Shown here: piece after piece, positions 27,682 to 38,528 of the stretch
Layout: each line of letters starts with the position of its first letter
Numbering within the stretch: the stretch's first letter is position 1
Assembly: GCF_010894455.1 (NCBI RefSeq)
Contig: NZ_JAAIXY010000034.1
Coordinates: 1-64,000 of the forward strand
Direction of reading: 5' to 3'
Source of the DNA: Myxococcus eversor
GTDB taxonomy: Bacteria; Myxococcota; Myxococcia; Myxococcales; Myxococcaceae
DNA: 64,000 bases
Made by a program: the position numbers and the translations under genes
The notes under the pieces: generated by a model
What the model was told of the DNA's origin: nothing
The model's input: the letters and a program-made list of their open reading frames with translations, nothing else
The model's database searches: none

Positions 27682-30522
27682 ATGACGAGAAGAGACACAG
27701 GCGGGCGGGACGCGGGCACGGGTCAGGAGGACACCGGCACGCAAGACCTGGGCGCCGGCCCCGTGGGCACTGGCCCCCAGGGCACCGGCCCGAGGGAGGA
27801 CCTCTCCGGGACGGGGCCCGACGAGGCTCGCCGCGCCGTGCCGCCCTTCTCCCAGATTGGCCGCTATCTGCTCCTGAGGCGGCTGGGCCAGGGCGGCATG
27901 GGCGTGGTGTACGCCGCCTATGACCCGGACCTGGACCGCAAGGTGGCGCTCAAGCTGCTGCATCCGGATGGCCGGCATGACAACTCGGAGGAGGCCCGCG
28001 CCCGGCTCTTGCGAGAGGCGCAGGCCATGGCGCGCGTCTCCCACCCCAACGTCATCCCCGTCTTCGACGTGGGCATGTGGGGCGACCAGGTCTTCGTGGC
28101 CATGGAGCTGGTGGACGGCGGCACGCTGGCCTCGTGGCTGAAGGCCTCGCCGCGCTCCTGGCGCGAAATCGTGACGCGCTATGTGGAAGCGGGCCGGGGC
28201 CTGGAGGCCGCGCACGCGGCGGGCCTGGTGCACCGCGACTTCAAGCCCGCCAACGTGCTGGTGAGCCGCGCGGGCCGCGTCTACGTCACGGACTTCGGCC
28301 TCGCGCGCACCATGGGCGACTTGCCTCCCGAGGACGAGGAGCCCCTGCCCGAGGCGGCGCGCGAGGCCCTGGCCTCCTCGTCCGGGCGGCGCATGCTGGA
28401 CACGACGCTCACCGAGCGCGGGTTGATGGTGGGCACGCCCAACTACATGTCCCCTGAGCAATTCCGGGGCGCGACGTTGGACGGGCGCACGGACCAGTTC
28501 AGCTTCTGCGCCGCGCTCTACGGCGCCCTCTTCGGCGCACGGCCCTTCGAGCCCGGCAGCCTGCGGGCCTATGCCTTCTCCAGCACCGCCGTCAGCGTCG
28601 AGTCCGAGCGCACCGAGTCGCTGGGCTCGCAGCGACCTGGCGCCATGCCCTCGACCTCGGCCTCGACGATACCGGTACCCGCCGTGCGCGAGCCGCCGCG
28701 CGACACCCAGGTGCCCGGCTGGGTGCGAGACGTCGTGCTGCGTGGCCTGGCGCTGGAGACGGACGCGCGCTACCCGTCCATGGCCGCGCTGCTGGAGGCC
28801 CTGTCGCAGGAGCATCGCCGCACGCTGCGCCGCAGGTGGGTGACGGCCGCCAGTGCCTTGACGGCGACGCTCGCGCTGACGGGCGGCGCCGCGTGGCAGC
28901 AGTCGCGCGTGTGCGTGGATGCCGGCGCGCAGATGGACGGCGAGTGGTCTCCCACCGCGCGCGAAAAGCTGACCACCGCGTTCCAGGCCACGGGCAGGCC
29001 CTTCGCCGAAGGCATGGCCCAGAGCGTGTCCACGGCGCTCGGTGAATACGCCGACACGTGGAAGCTCCAGCGCGTACAGGCCTGTGAGGCCACGCGCGTG
29101 CAGGGCGTCAAACCCGAGGAGCAGTTGGACCGGCAGCTCGTGTGCCTGGAGCGCCGCCGCAAGGACTTCCACGCCACGGTGGAGTTGCTGTCGAGCGCGG
29201 ACGCGGCCCTGGTGGAGAAGTCCCTGGACGCCGCGCTCGCGCTGCCCTCGTTGGCGGAGTGCGAGGACACGGAGGCCCTGGCGGAGCGGCAGCGCCTGCC
29301 CACGGACCCGGTGCGCCGCGCGGAAATCGAGACGCTGGAGGAGAAGCTCTCCCACGTCCGCGCGCGGATGGATGCCGGCAAGCACCCGCAGGCGCTGGAG
29401 GCGGTGAAGGCGCTCGTCGCGCCGGTGGAGGCCACGGGCTATCTGCCGCTGCGCGCGGAGACGCGCTTCCTGAATGGCTGGTTGCTGGAGCAGGTGGGCG
29501 AGTCGCCCGAGGCCGCGAAGCTCCTGTCGAGCGCGGTGTTCGACGCGGAGGCCGGCCACGCGGACCGGTTGAAAGTCACGGCCCTCAACAAGCTGCTCTT
29601 CGTGGAGGACGGGCTGAAGCACTACGAGCCCGCGGCCCGCTGGGGCGCGCTCGCGGAGGCCACGCTGGAGCGACTGGGTGGAGACCCGGTGCTGCTGGGC
29701 GACGTGCGCGTCAACCAGGGCAACCTCGCCATCTCGCAAGACCAGTACGAAGAAGCGAAGGCGCGCTTGGAGGAGGCCAGCGCCCTCTATGAGAAGTCCC
29801 TGCCCGCGCAACACCCCAAGCGCGCGCGGACGACGTACCTGCTCGCGCACGTGGTGCATGAGCTCGGCGACTCCCCGCGCGCGCTGGCGCTGATGGAGGA
29901 CGCGCTCCAGAAGACCACCGCCGCCATGGGGCCACAGCACCCGGACGTGGCCCGACGCCATGGCCTGCTGTCCATGACGCTGCGCGAGCTGAAGCAGGAC
30001 GACAAGGCGCTGCCTCATGCACAAGCGGTGGCGGACATCACCCAGGCCATCTACGGCGCTGACAGCCCCAAGTTCGCGGAGACGCTGGACGAGGTGGGCA
30101 TGTGCCAGCTCGGCCTGGGCCGCTTCGAGGACGCGCTGAAGACCTACGAGCGGGCACTCGCGCTCAAGCGCAAGGCGCTGCCCGCGGACGACGAGAAGCT
30201 CCAGCCGTCCTACGACGGGGTGGGACAGGCGCTGCTCGGCCTGGGCCGCGTGGGCGAGTCGGTGGAGCCCCTGCGCCTGGCGGTGACGTTCGCCTCCGCG
30301 CCGCCGGATGCGCTGGCGGAGTCCGGCTTCGCGTTGGCGAAGGCGCTCGTCAAGTCGGGCCAGTCACCGGAGGCGCGGGGTGAGGCCACGCGCGCACGGG
30401 GCTGGTTCACGGAGGCGGGGATGGACGAGCGCGTGGGAGAGGTGGACACCTTCCTCGCGGCCCTGCCCGCGCCCGCACCCCTGAAGCCCATCCGCGCGCC
30501 TGCTCGCCCTCGGAGGAGGTGA
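27682..30522 (+). CDS. Ser/Thr protein kinase with C-terminal TPR domain
   Basis: I chose ATG 27682 (GAGGTG upstream). Residues of about 50-320 form a Hanks-type kinase with an intact glycine loop (LGQGGMGVVY), VALKLL lysine, HRDFKPANVL catalytic loop, DFGLAR and a GTPNYMSPEQ segment. One predicted membrane helix follows (SALTATLALTGGAAW). The remaining 500 or so residues outside the membrane are helical repeats of TPR type (ALKTYERALALKRKALP). It would sense envelope or periplasmic state through the repeats and phosphorylate cytoplasmic targets. The next gene, an FHA-type sigma-54 activator 79 bases on, is the obvious candidate partner. Confidence 0.9.
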   Translation: MTRRDTGGRDAGTGQEDTGTQDLGAGPVGTGPQGTGPREDLSGTGPDEARRAVPPFSQIGRYLLLRRLGQGGMGVVYAAYDPDLDRKVALKLLHPDGRHDNSEEARARLLREAQAMARVSHPNVIPVFDVGMWGDQVFVAMELVDGGTLASWLKASPRSWREIVTRYVEAGRGLEAAHAAGLVHRDFKPANVLVSRAGRVYVTDFGLARTMGDLPPEDEEPLPEAAREALASSSGRRMLDTTLTERGLMVGTPNYMSPEQFRGATLDGRTDQFSFCAALYGALFGARPFEPGSLRAYAFSSTAVSVESERTESLGSQRPGAMPSTSASTIPVPAVREPPRDTQVPGWVRDVVLRGLALETDARYPSMAALLEALSQEHRRTLRRRWVTAASALTATLALTGGAAWQQSRVCVDAGAQMDGEWSPTAREKLTTAFQATGRPFAEGMAQSVSTALGEYADTWKLQRVQACEATRVQGVKPEEQLDRQLVCLERRRKDFHATVELLSSADAALVEKSLDAALALPSLAECEDTEALAERQRLPTDPVRRAEIETLEEKLSHVRARMDAGKHPQALEAVKALVAPVEATGYLPLRAETRFLNGWLLEQVGESPEAAKLLSSAVFDAEAGHADRLKVTALNKLLFVEDGLKHYEPAARWGALAEATLERLGGDPVLLGDVRVNQGNLAISQDQYEEAKARLEEASALYEKSLPAQHPKRARTTYLLAHVVHELGDSPRALALMEDALQKTTAAMGPQHPDVARRHGLLSMTLRELKQDDKALPHAQAVADITQAIYGADSPKFAETLDEVGMCQLGLGRFEDALKTYERALALKRKALPADDEKLQPSYDGVGQALLGLGRVGESVEPLRLAVTFASAPPDALAESGFALAKALVKSGQSPEARGEATRARGWFTEAGMDERVGEVDTFLAALPAPAPLKPIRAPARPRRR

Positions 30523-30601
30523 GAGCCGCGACTGACGGGTGGCGGCCTTCCCCGGAAGTGCTACCGTCCACGCCGTGTCAGCGCCGCCGGATGACGACGA
30601 G

Positions 30602-31912
<1,311 letters not shown>

Positions 31913-31973
31913 CGCCGGGCCGGTTTTGAGGTAGGTTGGGCTCCCACGCTCTCCCTCTGCCTCGGAGCCCCCC

Positions 31974-32897
31974 GTGAGCATCTCCCTGCCCCCCAACCTG
32001 GTGCGGTCCACCGTCGTCGAGCAATCGCGCTCGGGTGTTCCGCGCGTGCCCGTCGCGGGGCAGGCCGAAGAGCTCCAGAAGCAGACCCCCTCCGCCGCGA
32101 CGCCGGTGGAGGCGCCCTCGGACACGTTCGCCGCGCAGGAGGCGGTCCGGCGCGCGTTGACGAACCTCTTCTCCGCCGCCACCGCGGCCTCGGGCGAGTC
32201 CGCTCCCGCCACGGCCAACCCCGTCGGCTGCGTGAGTGACCTGTCCAAGACGCAGGCCGCGCCGGAGATTGGCGGCTGGGACAAGGACGCGTCCGTGCTC
32301 GAGCAGACCAAGGACTCCAACTGCGGGTCCGCGGTGGCGATGATGCTGGGCAAGTCGCACGGCACCGAGACGCAAGGCGCCACCACGAAGGAAGCGGCGA
32401 TGGACGCGCTGGAGTCGCGCTTCACGGATGGCGGCGGGACGACGGCGCACGAGCTGTCCAACATGATTGCGCACGAGGGCGCGCAGGTGACCCAGAGCGC
32501 CACCTCGTTCGACCGGGGCATGATGGACGAGGCCCTGAAGCGCGACGGCAAGGCCGCCGTGCTGGTGGACTCGAACAAGGTGGACCCGACGGCGAAGGAC
32601 GCGGGCAAGGGCCGCGCGCACTGGGTCACCGTCGATGGCAAGGACGACCAGGGCAAGTACAAGGTGAAGGACCCTGGCACCGGCAAGACAGTCTCTTTGG
32701 AGGCCGGCGAGCTGGAGGATGCGGTCGGCACCAGTTGGCGCGAGCACCAGAGCGGCGGAATGCTCGTCGTCGAGAAGGCCGAGGGCACCACCGAGGCGCA
32801 GCGCGCGGAGCAGGGTGGCCAGAAGGCCGCGGCGCTCGGCAACACCGAGGGTGGCGGCTCCCGGTCCAAGGCGAACTTCGCCCGTGAGTCCTCCTGA
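31974..32897 (+). CDS. Predicted papain/C39-like cysteine peptidase
   Basis: A GTG start is preceded by GGAG. The first 90 residues are Pro/Ala/Ser-rich and unstructured, with no Sec signal. From about residue 100, a papain-like arrangement appears: EQTKDSNCGSAVAMMLGKSH (Gln and Cys), GRAHWVTVDGKDDQGKY (His) and VKDPGTGK (Asp). This is the order of peptidase C39 and related folds. C39-type domains are found in bacteriocin exporters and as stand-alone effectors. Lack of a classical signal plus the disordered N-terminus suggests export by a dedicated secretion system. It lies 61 bases after the sigma-54 activator. Specificity is unknown. Confidence 0.6.
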   Translation: MSISLPPNLVRSTVVEQSRSGVPRVPVAGQAEELQKQTPSAATPVEAPSDTFAAQEAVRRALTNLFSAATAASGESAPATANPVGCVSDLSKTQAAPEIGGWDKDASVLEQTKDSNCGSAVAMMLGKSHGTETQGATTKEAAMDALESRFTDGGGTTAHELSNMIAHEGAQVTQSATSFDRGMMDEALKRDGKAAVLVDSNKVDPTAKDAGKGRAHWVTVDGKDDQGKYKVKDPGTGKTVSLEAGELEDAVGTSWREHQSGGMLVVEKAEGTTEAQRAEQGGQKAAALGNTEGGGSRSKANFARESS

Positions 32898-32917
32898 GCT
32901 GAGCTGAACCCCAGCAC

Positions 32918-32968
32918 CTCCATCAATGCCCGCCGCGCGTCGCATCGCCAGCGGGTCTGTTGATGGAG
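32918..32968. terminator. Long imperfect hairpin between convergent genes
   Basis: CTCCATCAA and TTGATGGAG bracket an inner CCCGC/GCGGG pairing in the gap between the cysteine-peptidase gene and the convergent gene ending at 32992. It probably stops both transcripts. Confidence 0.4.
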
Positions 32969-32991
32969 TGGGCTGAACCCAGGCGCCGACT

Positions 32992-34224
32992 TCAGACGTG
33001 GAGCATCGCCATGGCCTGCAGGCGCAGGAGCTGCTTCGCCAGCTCCTGAACGCGCTCCACTTCCGCGTCACCCAGCGGCTTGCGAAGCGCGTTCTTGATG
33101 TCCGTGGCGGCGAGCAGCAGGAACTGCCGCACCTGCGAGTTGTTGAGCATCGGGTTGAGGCGGCGCAGGTGGCCCACCAGCGAGCCGAGCTGCGGCAGCG
33201 TCAAGCCGGCGACCATGACCTGCTTCGCCGTGCCCTCCTCCGGAGACAGGGCGACGGCGAGCTGCAGCGGGGACAGCAGCAGCGAACGGGTGAACTCCAG
33301 CCCACAGGGCAGTTGGAGACGGGCGCACTCGGCGGCGACCGGGCCGACGTCATGGCCGGAGATGACGGGCTGGATTCGCGCCGTCTCGTAGCGGGCCAGC
33401 ACCGCCTCGTAGCCCGCGCGGGCCTGCTTGCCTTCAGGTGAATGATGGAACTCGCCGAAGGCCGCGTGGACCTCATCACGGAGCGTCATCAGCAGCGGCG
33501 CGTCGTCCGTGCTGACGGGCAGGCCGAGCGCGTGGCAGAGGAAGTTCCGGTCATCGGCCTCGACGCTGACGAGCTTCCAGAACTCGTACGTGACGGAGCT
33601 CTCGCTGAGGACCACCGGGAGGGTGACGACGCCCTGGCGACCGGGGTTCTCCAGAAACGCGGCCAGCTTCTGCTCGACTTCGGTGAGCCCTCGGACGAGC
33701 CGCTCCACCACGGCGGCGCGCAGCTTGGCGCGGCCTTCGAGCGCGGCCCGGGCATCCTCGCTGGAGCCCTCCTCCGCGACGTCACGCTCACGCGCGGATT
33801 CGGTGGAGACGGTGGGCGCCTGACGCGCGAGCCTCGGGTCCTGGAGCTGCGGCGCCTGCCCGGGGTTCGGGGTGGACTGAGCGTTGCGAGCGGTGGGGGC
33901 CGTCTCCCGGGTGGTGCCGGGTGCGAGCCCTTCCGGGGTACCGCGAGCGGAGCCGCCGGCCAGGCCCTCCGCGGAGCCGCGCTGGGTGCCGGACTCCATC
34001 CCGTCGCGATGGACTCCTCCCTGGGCGCTGTCCTTGTCGCCCTCCGCGGGGCGGGCACCGGCGCGTCCTCCCGTCGCCGGCTTCCCGGTGGTGGGGCCCT
34101 TCGCCGCGGGCTTGCTCGAGGACTTGGAGTCAGCGGGCTTCGCCTGCTCGCGAGCTGCTTCCTCCCTGGCCTGCCTGGGGGGGACCCCGGGACGGGGACC
34201 ATTCTGGGGCCAGCGGACGCTCAT
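32992..34224 (-). CDS. Unrecognised protein with low-complexity N-terminus and helical C-terminus
   Basis: The 410-residue product has about 130 residues rich in Pro, Ala, Gly, Ser and Thr (KGPTTGKPATGG, ARGTPEGLAPGTT). A mainly alpha-helical region follows (VERLVRGLTEVEQKLAAFLE, SVEADDRNFLCHALGLP, LRRLNPMLNNSQVRQFLLLA). There is no signal peptide or membrane segment. The gene is 37 bases downstream of the thaumatin-like gene, suggesting an operon. The disordered front and helical rear would suit a secretion chaperone or gatekeeper-like protein, but I cannot assign a family. Confidence 0.45.
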   Translation of the reverse strand: MSVRWPQNGPRPGVPPRQAREEAAREQAKPADSKSSSKPAAKGPTTGKPATGGRAGARPAEGDKDSAQGGVHRDGMESGTQRGSAEGLAGGSARGTPEGLAPGTTRETAPTARNAQSTPNPGQAPQLQDPRLARQAPTVSTESARERDVAEEGSSEDARAALEGRAKLRAAVVERLVRGLTEVEQKLAAFLENPGRQGVVTLPVVLSESSVTYEFWKLVSVEADDRNFLCHALGLPVSTDDAPLLMTLRDEVHAAFGEFHHSPEGKQARAGYEAVLARYETARIQPVISGHDVGPVAAECARLQLPCGLEFTRSLLLSPLQLAVALSPEEGTAKQVMVAGLTLPQLGSLVGHLRRLNPMLNNSQVRQFLLLAATDIKNALRKPLGDAEVERVQELAKQLLRLQAMAMLHV

Positions 34225-34261
34225 GGGTGCGAGGGGGTCGACGCCGGTGCGTCGAGGCGGC

Positions 34262-35392
34262 TCAGGTGAGGTTCTTCAAGTGGACGACGATGTTGCTGTC
34301 GCCGCTTCCCAGCGTGCTCGCGTCGTCCTTGGGGATGACGTAGCCCTGGTCCGCGCCGACGTGCTTCCGGAAGAAGTCTACCACCGACGGGTCCTGCACA
34401 TCCGAGGTGGTGGTCTTCTTGATGCCGTACGCGGAGCCGTCCGGGCCCTTGGCCTTCACGGCGTCGGGGGCGGAAGCAAGCAGGTTGTCGAGCGTCCCGG
34501 ACTTCCGGCCACCGCTCTCCGGCGCCATCGTCATGGCGGTGTTGTGGCCCTCGATGTAGCTGACGTCGTAGTACGTCTGACCGTGCCCGCCGTTGAACTT
34601 CACCTCCCCCAGGGTGGCGTTCTTGCCGTCGCCGGTGTCGGTGCGGAAGTTGCCGGACCAGCCCTCGGGGAACTTCACGGTGCGATTCTCACCGGGCTGG
34701 AGGGTGATGGAGTCGACAGCCTTCTCGCCCGCGTTGGGGGTGAAGTTCACCGTCATCGGCTTGTTGCCGTCGTTGTTGAGCGTGAGGGTGTTGCCGTCCT
34801 TCTTGACGCCATTGGGCTGCGCGGTGGACGCGCCCGGCATCGGGGGGAGCATGCTGTCCGGGATGCTCGACTCGGCGCCCAGGTCGGGAACGCCCATCGC
34901 CTCCGGGCCCAGCTCCGAGAGTCCGGGGTCGAACGATGAGCCCAGGTCCGGGACTCCGCCGAACTCCGAGCCCTCCGCGCCCAGGTCCGACACTCCGCCC
35001 TCGAACGACGAGAGCCCGGCCTGCTGAGCGCCGTCGAGGCCCCCCAGGCTCGGCGCACCCTCACCCTGCACGCCGGGGCTCCGCACTCCGCCCACGCGAG
35101 GCTGGATGCCCGCCTCACCGAGCTTGCCCGGGCCGCCGGCCTTGTCGGCCCCGAGCGCCTGCGCCAGCTCACCGAGGACCTGCACCTGCGAGGCGAGCAT
35201 CTTCACGAGCTGCTGGAGACCCTCGGCGCTCTTGAGGCCCCCGGCGGACTCGAAGCCGTCCTTCTGGAAGAGGGACGGGGCCGAGGATGCCTTCGGGAGA
35301 GGGGGAATCGCCTGCGACGACAGCTCCGGGCGGGGGGAGACCGAGGGGGCGGAGAAGGAACCAACGGGGCGGGAGATGGGGGAGAGCGCCAT
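34262..35392 (-). CDS. Protein with a thaumatin-like C-terminal domain
   Basis: ATG 35392 has GAGGA 9 bases upstream; the longer frame reaching 35524 is unlikely to be translated. Residues 1-170 are low complexity, with a helical stretch (QQLVKMLASQVQVLGELAQA) and repeated DLG/ELG motifs. The last 170 residues resemble thaumatin/osmotin-type beta-sandwiches: NFTPNAGEKAVDSITLQPGE, FPEGWSGNFRTDTGDG, then a YYDVSYIEGHNTAMTM segment. The disulphide Cys usual in plant members are absent. No signal peptide is seen. Thaumatin-like proteins can bind or cleave glucans. A secreted role in predation or development is speculation. Confidence 0.55.
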   Translation of the reverse strand: MALSPISRPVGSFSAPSVSPRPELSSQAIPPLPKASSAPSLFQKDGFESAGGLKSAEGLQQLVKMLASQVQVLGELAQALGADKAGGPGKLGEAGIQPRVGGVRSPGVQGEGAPSLGGLDGAQQAGLSSFEGGVSDLGAEGSEFGGVPDLGSSFDPGLSELGPEAMGVPDLGAESSIPDSMLPPMPGASTAQPNGVKKDGNTLTLNNDGNKPMTVNFTPNAGEKAVDSITLQPGENRTVKFPEGWSGNFRTDTGDGKNATLGEVKFNGGHGQTYYDVSYIEGHNTAMTMAPESGGRKSGTLDNLLASAPDAVKAKGPDGSAYGIKKTTTSDVQDPSVVDFFRKHVGADQGYVIPKDDASTLGSGDSNIVVHLKNLT

Positions 35393-35635
35393 GACGATGT
35401 TCCTCGGGGCTGGGGGCGAAGGGACCGATGGGGTCGGCCGATGCAGGACCCTTGAGCACATGGTGTGCCAGGGTCTCCACGCGGGAGGCCGTGCGCCAAG
35501 TCCCTGGAACCACGGAGGAAACACGTGAGGCCAGGCCCGAAACGGGGGCGGGCCTGATGACAGACGTCGGGGAGCTGATGACCGCCGTCATCAGGGCGCG
35601 GAGCGGCTCCGAGCCCGAACTCGGCGGTGCGCTCG

Positions 35636-36172
35636 CTAGTGCGTGGTGTGATTCAGGGACAGGACGTACGCCTCCAGGTACACGGAGGGCAGGTCCAGGT
35701 CGCCCCCGGGCTCGCGCTGGTAGCCACGGGCCATGTACATGCGCGCCACACCGGTCGCCCCGCGACGGACATGCAGGCACACGGCGTCGACCTCCCAGCG
35801 TCGAGCCATCGCCTCCGCGGCGTCGAGCAGGGGCTGCGCCAGCCCGGAGCCATGGAGTTTCACGGCGGTGGCCAGGCCGCGCAGGTCCGCGGCGCGAGGC
35901 AGCCAGGCCTCGGAGCCAGGAGCCCCCGGGGGAAAGAGGGCCACGGTGCCCACGACTTCGCCATCCAGCTCCGCCACCAGCAGCGAAGCGATTTTGCGGC
36001 GAGCGGCCACGTCCCGCAGCTCCCGCTTGCGCTCGTCGGTGTAGACGACGTCGGGGAGCTTCTTCGCGTACTGCGTGGTGAAGGCCTCGACCAGGAGCTC
36101 CCCCACCGCCGCGTCATCCTCGGGCCGTATCTCGCGGATGACAGCCCTACCCACCAAGTCACGGATGCTCAT
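35636..36172 (-). CDS. GNAT family N-acetyltransferase
   Basis: From ATG 36172 the protein has 178 residues with the GNAT pattern. The N-terminal strand is VIREIRPEDDAAVGELLVEAF, the central strand SLLVAELDGEVVGTVALF, and the acetyl-CoA pyrophosphate loop HGSGLAQPLLDAAEAMAR. The last is a loose version of the Q/RxxGxG/A motif. CLHVRRGATGVARMYMARGY gives the terminal strand-helix. The substrate is unknown and the gene is monocistronic. Confidence 0.8.
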   Translation of the reverse strand: MSIRDLVGRAVIREIRPEDDAAVGELLVEAFTTQYAKKLPDVVYTDERKRELRDVAARRKIASLLVAELDGEVVGTVALFPPGAPGSEAWLPRAADLRGLATAVKLHGSGLAQPLLDAAEAMARRWEVDAVCLHVRRGATGVARMYMARGYQREPGGDLDLPSVYLEAYVLSLNHTTH

Positions 36173-36457
36173 GCGGGCAGCCAATAACACGCGGGCGCGT
36201 GACGCGCTTCCGTCTCGCTTTCCGCTCCGGGCTTCCCCTGAAGGAGGGGTGGGACGCACCTGGGCGGGGGGGCGAGCCCAACGACGCTGTGTTTCACGCG
36301 GAGCGAAGGCTCGTCAGGGGCCATGCCCGCCACCGGACCGTGGCGGCGAGGCGAGGCGGCCTTCGCACTTGTGCAGGGCGCTGCACAATCCGGACGCGCC
36401 AGGTGTCGTCATCTCGCGTGTTTGCATACGGCACACCGCTTGCCTTGGGGCGCTCCC

Positions 36458-37087
36458 ATGAAATGCCACCCCCATCGACTCGGCCTCCTCGCGGGACTCC
36501 TCGCCACTCCGCTCGTGGCGCTCGCCCAGGACGACACATCGAGTCGGACGCATCACCGCCAGGGCACGCAATCCGGTCCCGCGTCGTGGCTCGCCGCGCT
36601 CAACATCGGGATTCGGGGTCACTCGCTCGGAGTGGACGAGGGCCTCGCGAAGACACCCGCCCTCACGGTGAACATGGAGCAGCAGTTGCTGCCGCACTTC
36701 ACGGTGTACGGCGGCCCGCATGCCGGCCTCGACTTCAACGCCATCGGCTTCCAGGTCGGCAGCCGCTTCTTCCTCAGCAGCGAGCAGACCTTCCACGGCT
36801 TCTTCATGTCGGCCCAGGCGAGCTACACCGCCTTCGAGGTGGACAGCAACACGGACGCGACCCGCAAGTCCCTGGCCGGGCTCGTGGGTTATGCCCACCC
36901 ACTGGGGAACAGGTGGCTCGTGACATTGGGCGCGGGAGCGCAGTCCACCCATACCCGGACGGAGACCGTACGCCCGCCCACCCTCTGCCTCTTCGGCTTC
37001 TGCTCGGGCAGTGACATCCTGGACAAGGTCGAGCACGAGAAGGCGGTGGAGCCGCTCGTCCAGATGGGGGCCACCTTCCGCTTCTGA
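36458..37087 (+). CDS. Outer membrane beta-barrel-like protein
   Basis: ATG 36458 opens a signal peptide (GLLAGLLATPLVALAQ). The 209-residue product consists of alternating polar and hydrophobic strands with aromatic girdles (LLPHFTVYGGPHAGLDF, GFQVGSRFFL, FMSAQASYTAF, LVTLGAGAQSTH). It ends in MGATFRF, the terminal Phe typical of barrels assembled by BamA. A short Cys pair (LCLFGFCSG) may form a loop disulphide. It ends 26 bases from the convergent phospholipase D gene. Confidence 0.7.
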   Translation: MKCHPHRLGLLAGLLATPLVALAQDDTSSRTHHRQGTQSGPASWLAALNIGIRGHSLGVDEGLAKTPALTVNMEQQLLPHFTVYGGPHAGLDFNAIGFQVGSRFFLSSEQTFHGFFMSAQASYTAFEVDSNTDATRKSLAGLVGYAHPLGNRWLVTLGAGAQSTHTRTETVRPPTLCLFGFCSGSDILDKVEHEKAVEPLVQMGATFRF

Positions 37088-37113
37088 CCGGAGCGCGCCC
37101 CACGCGGGCACCG

Positions 37114-38361
37114 TCAGAGATAGTCGCTGATGAACCCGGGGAGCTGTTCGCCCAGGCGCTGCAACAGGCCGCGCCTGCGCCAGCCATCCCAGTGAATCTC
37201 CCGCGAGTGGCGCAGGTCCTTCTCGAACGCGGCGGCGAGCTGGGCCGCGAGCGCCTCGTCCTCCACCACCAGCGAGCACTCGTCCGACGTACTCAGCGCC
37301 AGCGGGTCCAGGTTCGTCGAGCCCACCACGGACAGGTCCTCGTCCACGAGCATCGTCTTCGAGTGCATCATCGACAGCTCGTACTCCCAGATGCGCACGC
37401 CGCCCTCCAGCAGTCGCGCATACGTCGCGCGCTGCGCCGCGTGCACGGGCGCGATGTCGTGATGACGGCCGGGCACCACCACCCGCACGTCCACGCCCTG
37501 CTTCACCTTCTCCAGCAACATGTCGCTGATGGCGTCGGAGGGGATGAAGTACGAGTTGGATATCCAGAGTCGCCGCCGCGCCGCCGCGATGGTGAGCAGC
37601 GTCATCCGCCGCGCGTCGGAGAGGAACCGGTTCTGCGTGCTCGCGACGAAGCCCGCGCGCGCTCCACCGCGGACGGACAGCTCCGGGAACGCCTCCCCCG
37701 GCAGGAAGTCACCGCCCGCCTCCTGCCAGTTCTGCGCGAAGGCCACCTGCATGTCCCGCACGACGGGGCCCTCGACGCGCACGCTCATGTCGCGCCAGGA
37801 GTCCTCCCCTTGCGCATCGCCGAGCCAGCTCTTCCAGATGCCGAAGCCTCCGGTGACTCCCACTTCGCCGTCACGCACCACCAGCTTGCGGTGCATGCGC
37901 GTCTTGATGCGTGCCGCGTCGAGTGATGGAAACGCCCCCTGCATCGGCCGGAAGATGCGCACCTCGCAGCCGGCGTTGGACAGCGCCAGCCCCACCGGCT
38001 CGAAGTTGATGCTGCCCAGGGGGTCCACCAGCACGCGACACGCCACCCCGGGATGCCGCTCGCGAATCGCGCGCACCAACTGCTCCGACGGCTCTCCCGG
38101 ACGCCAGATGTAGCTGGCGATGTGGATGCTGGAGCGCGCGGCGCGAATCTCCGCTTCGAGCACGTCGAAGACGCGGCCGTTCTCCACCAGCTCCACGCCG
38201 TGCCCGGGAGACAGCGGCACCCCGAGCGACTGGAAGAACGCGAGCGAGCGCGTCTCGCCCTCCCCGGTGGGCAGCGTGCGCAGCCGGAGGTCATGCCGAT
38301 GATTCGGAGCAGGGCACCCGGCGACGAGCAACGCGACGAGCACGGAGCAGGCCAGCTTCAC
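37114..38361 (-). CDS. Phospholipase D / cardiolipin synthase-like lipoprotein
   Basis: The 415-residue protein starts with a lipoprotein signal (VLVALLVAGCP) and has two complete HKD motifs: HRKLVVRD, followed by GGFGIWKSW, and MMHSKTMLVD, followed by VVGSTNLD. This is the arrangement of cardiolipin synthases and related phospholipase D enzymes, which act by a phospho-His intermediate. An outer-membrane or periplasmic lipoprotein location differs from the usual inner-membrane cardiolipin synthase. It may remodel lipids or nucleic acids outside the cytoplasm. Confidence 0.85.
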   Translation of the reverse strand: MKLACSVLVALLVAGCPAPNHRHDLRLRTLPTGEGETRSLAFFQSLGVPLSPGHGVELVENGRVFDVLEAEIRAARSSIHIASYIWRPGEPSEQLVRAIRERHPGVACRVLVDPLGSINFEPVGLALSNAGCEVRIFRPMQGAFPSLDAARIKTRMHRKLVVRDGEVGVTGGFGIWKSWLGDAQGEDSWRDMSVRVEGPVVRDMQVAFAQNWQEAGGDFLPGEAFPELSVRGGARAGFVASTQNRFLSDARRMTLLTIAAARRRLWISNSYFIPSDAISDMLLEKVKQGVDVRVVVPGRHHDIAPVHAAQRATYARLLEGGVRIWEYELSMMHSKTMLVDEDLSVVGSTNLDPLALSTSDECSLVVEDEALAAQLAAAFEKDLRHSREIHWDGWRRRGLLQRLGEQLPGFISDYL

Positions 38362-38528
38362 CGCACGAAGCTAGTGGCTCTCCCTCAGGTCGGCACCTGC
38401 CGTCGGACACTCCAGGGCGTCCATCCGCCAACACCTGGGGACCCGCACAATGTGCGACGCAGGGCACTCGGGCCAGGTGCCCGGTGGAGCCAGGGCCGGC
38501 GCGTGAGCACCCTCCCCCCGCGAGCCCC

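Noticed and set aside
25813..30024. 1403-codon minus-strand open frame opposite the lipoprotein and kinase genes
   Set aside because: The opposite strand carries clear kinase and DUF4215 motifs. The long frame is a GC-driven artefact.
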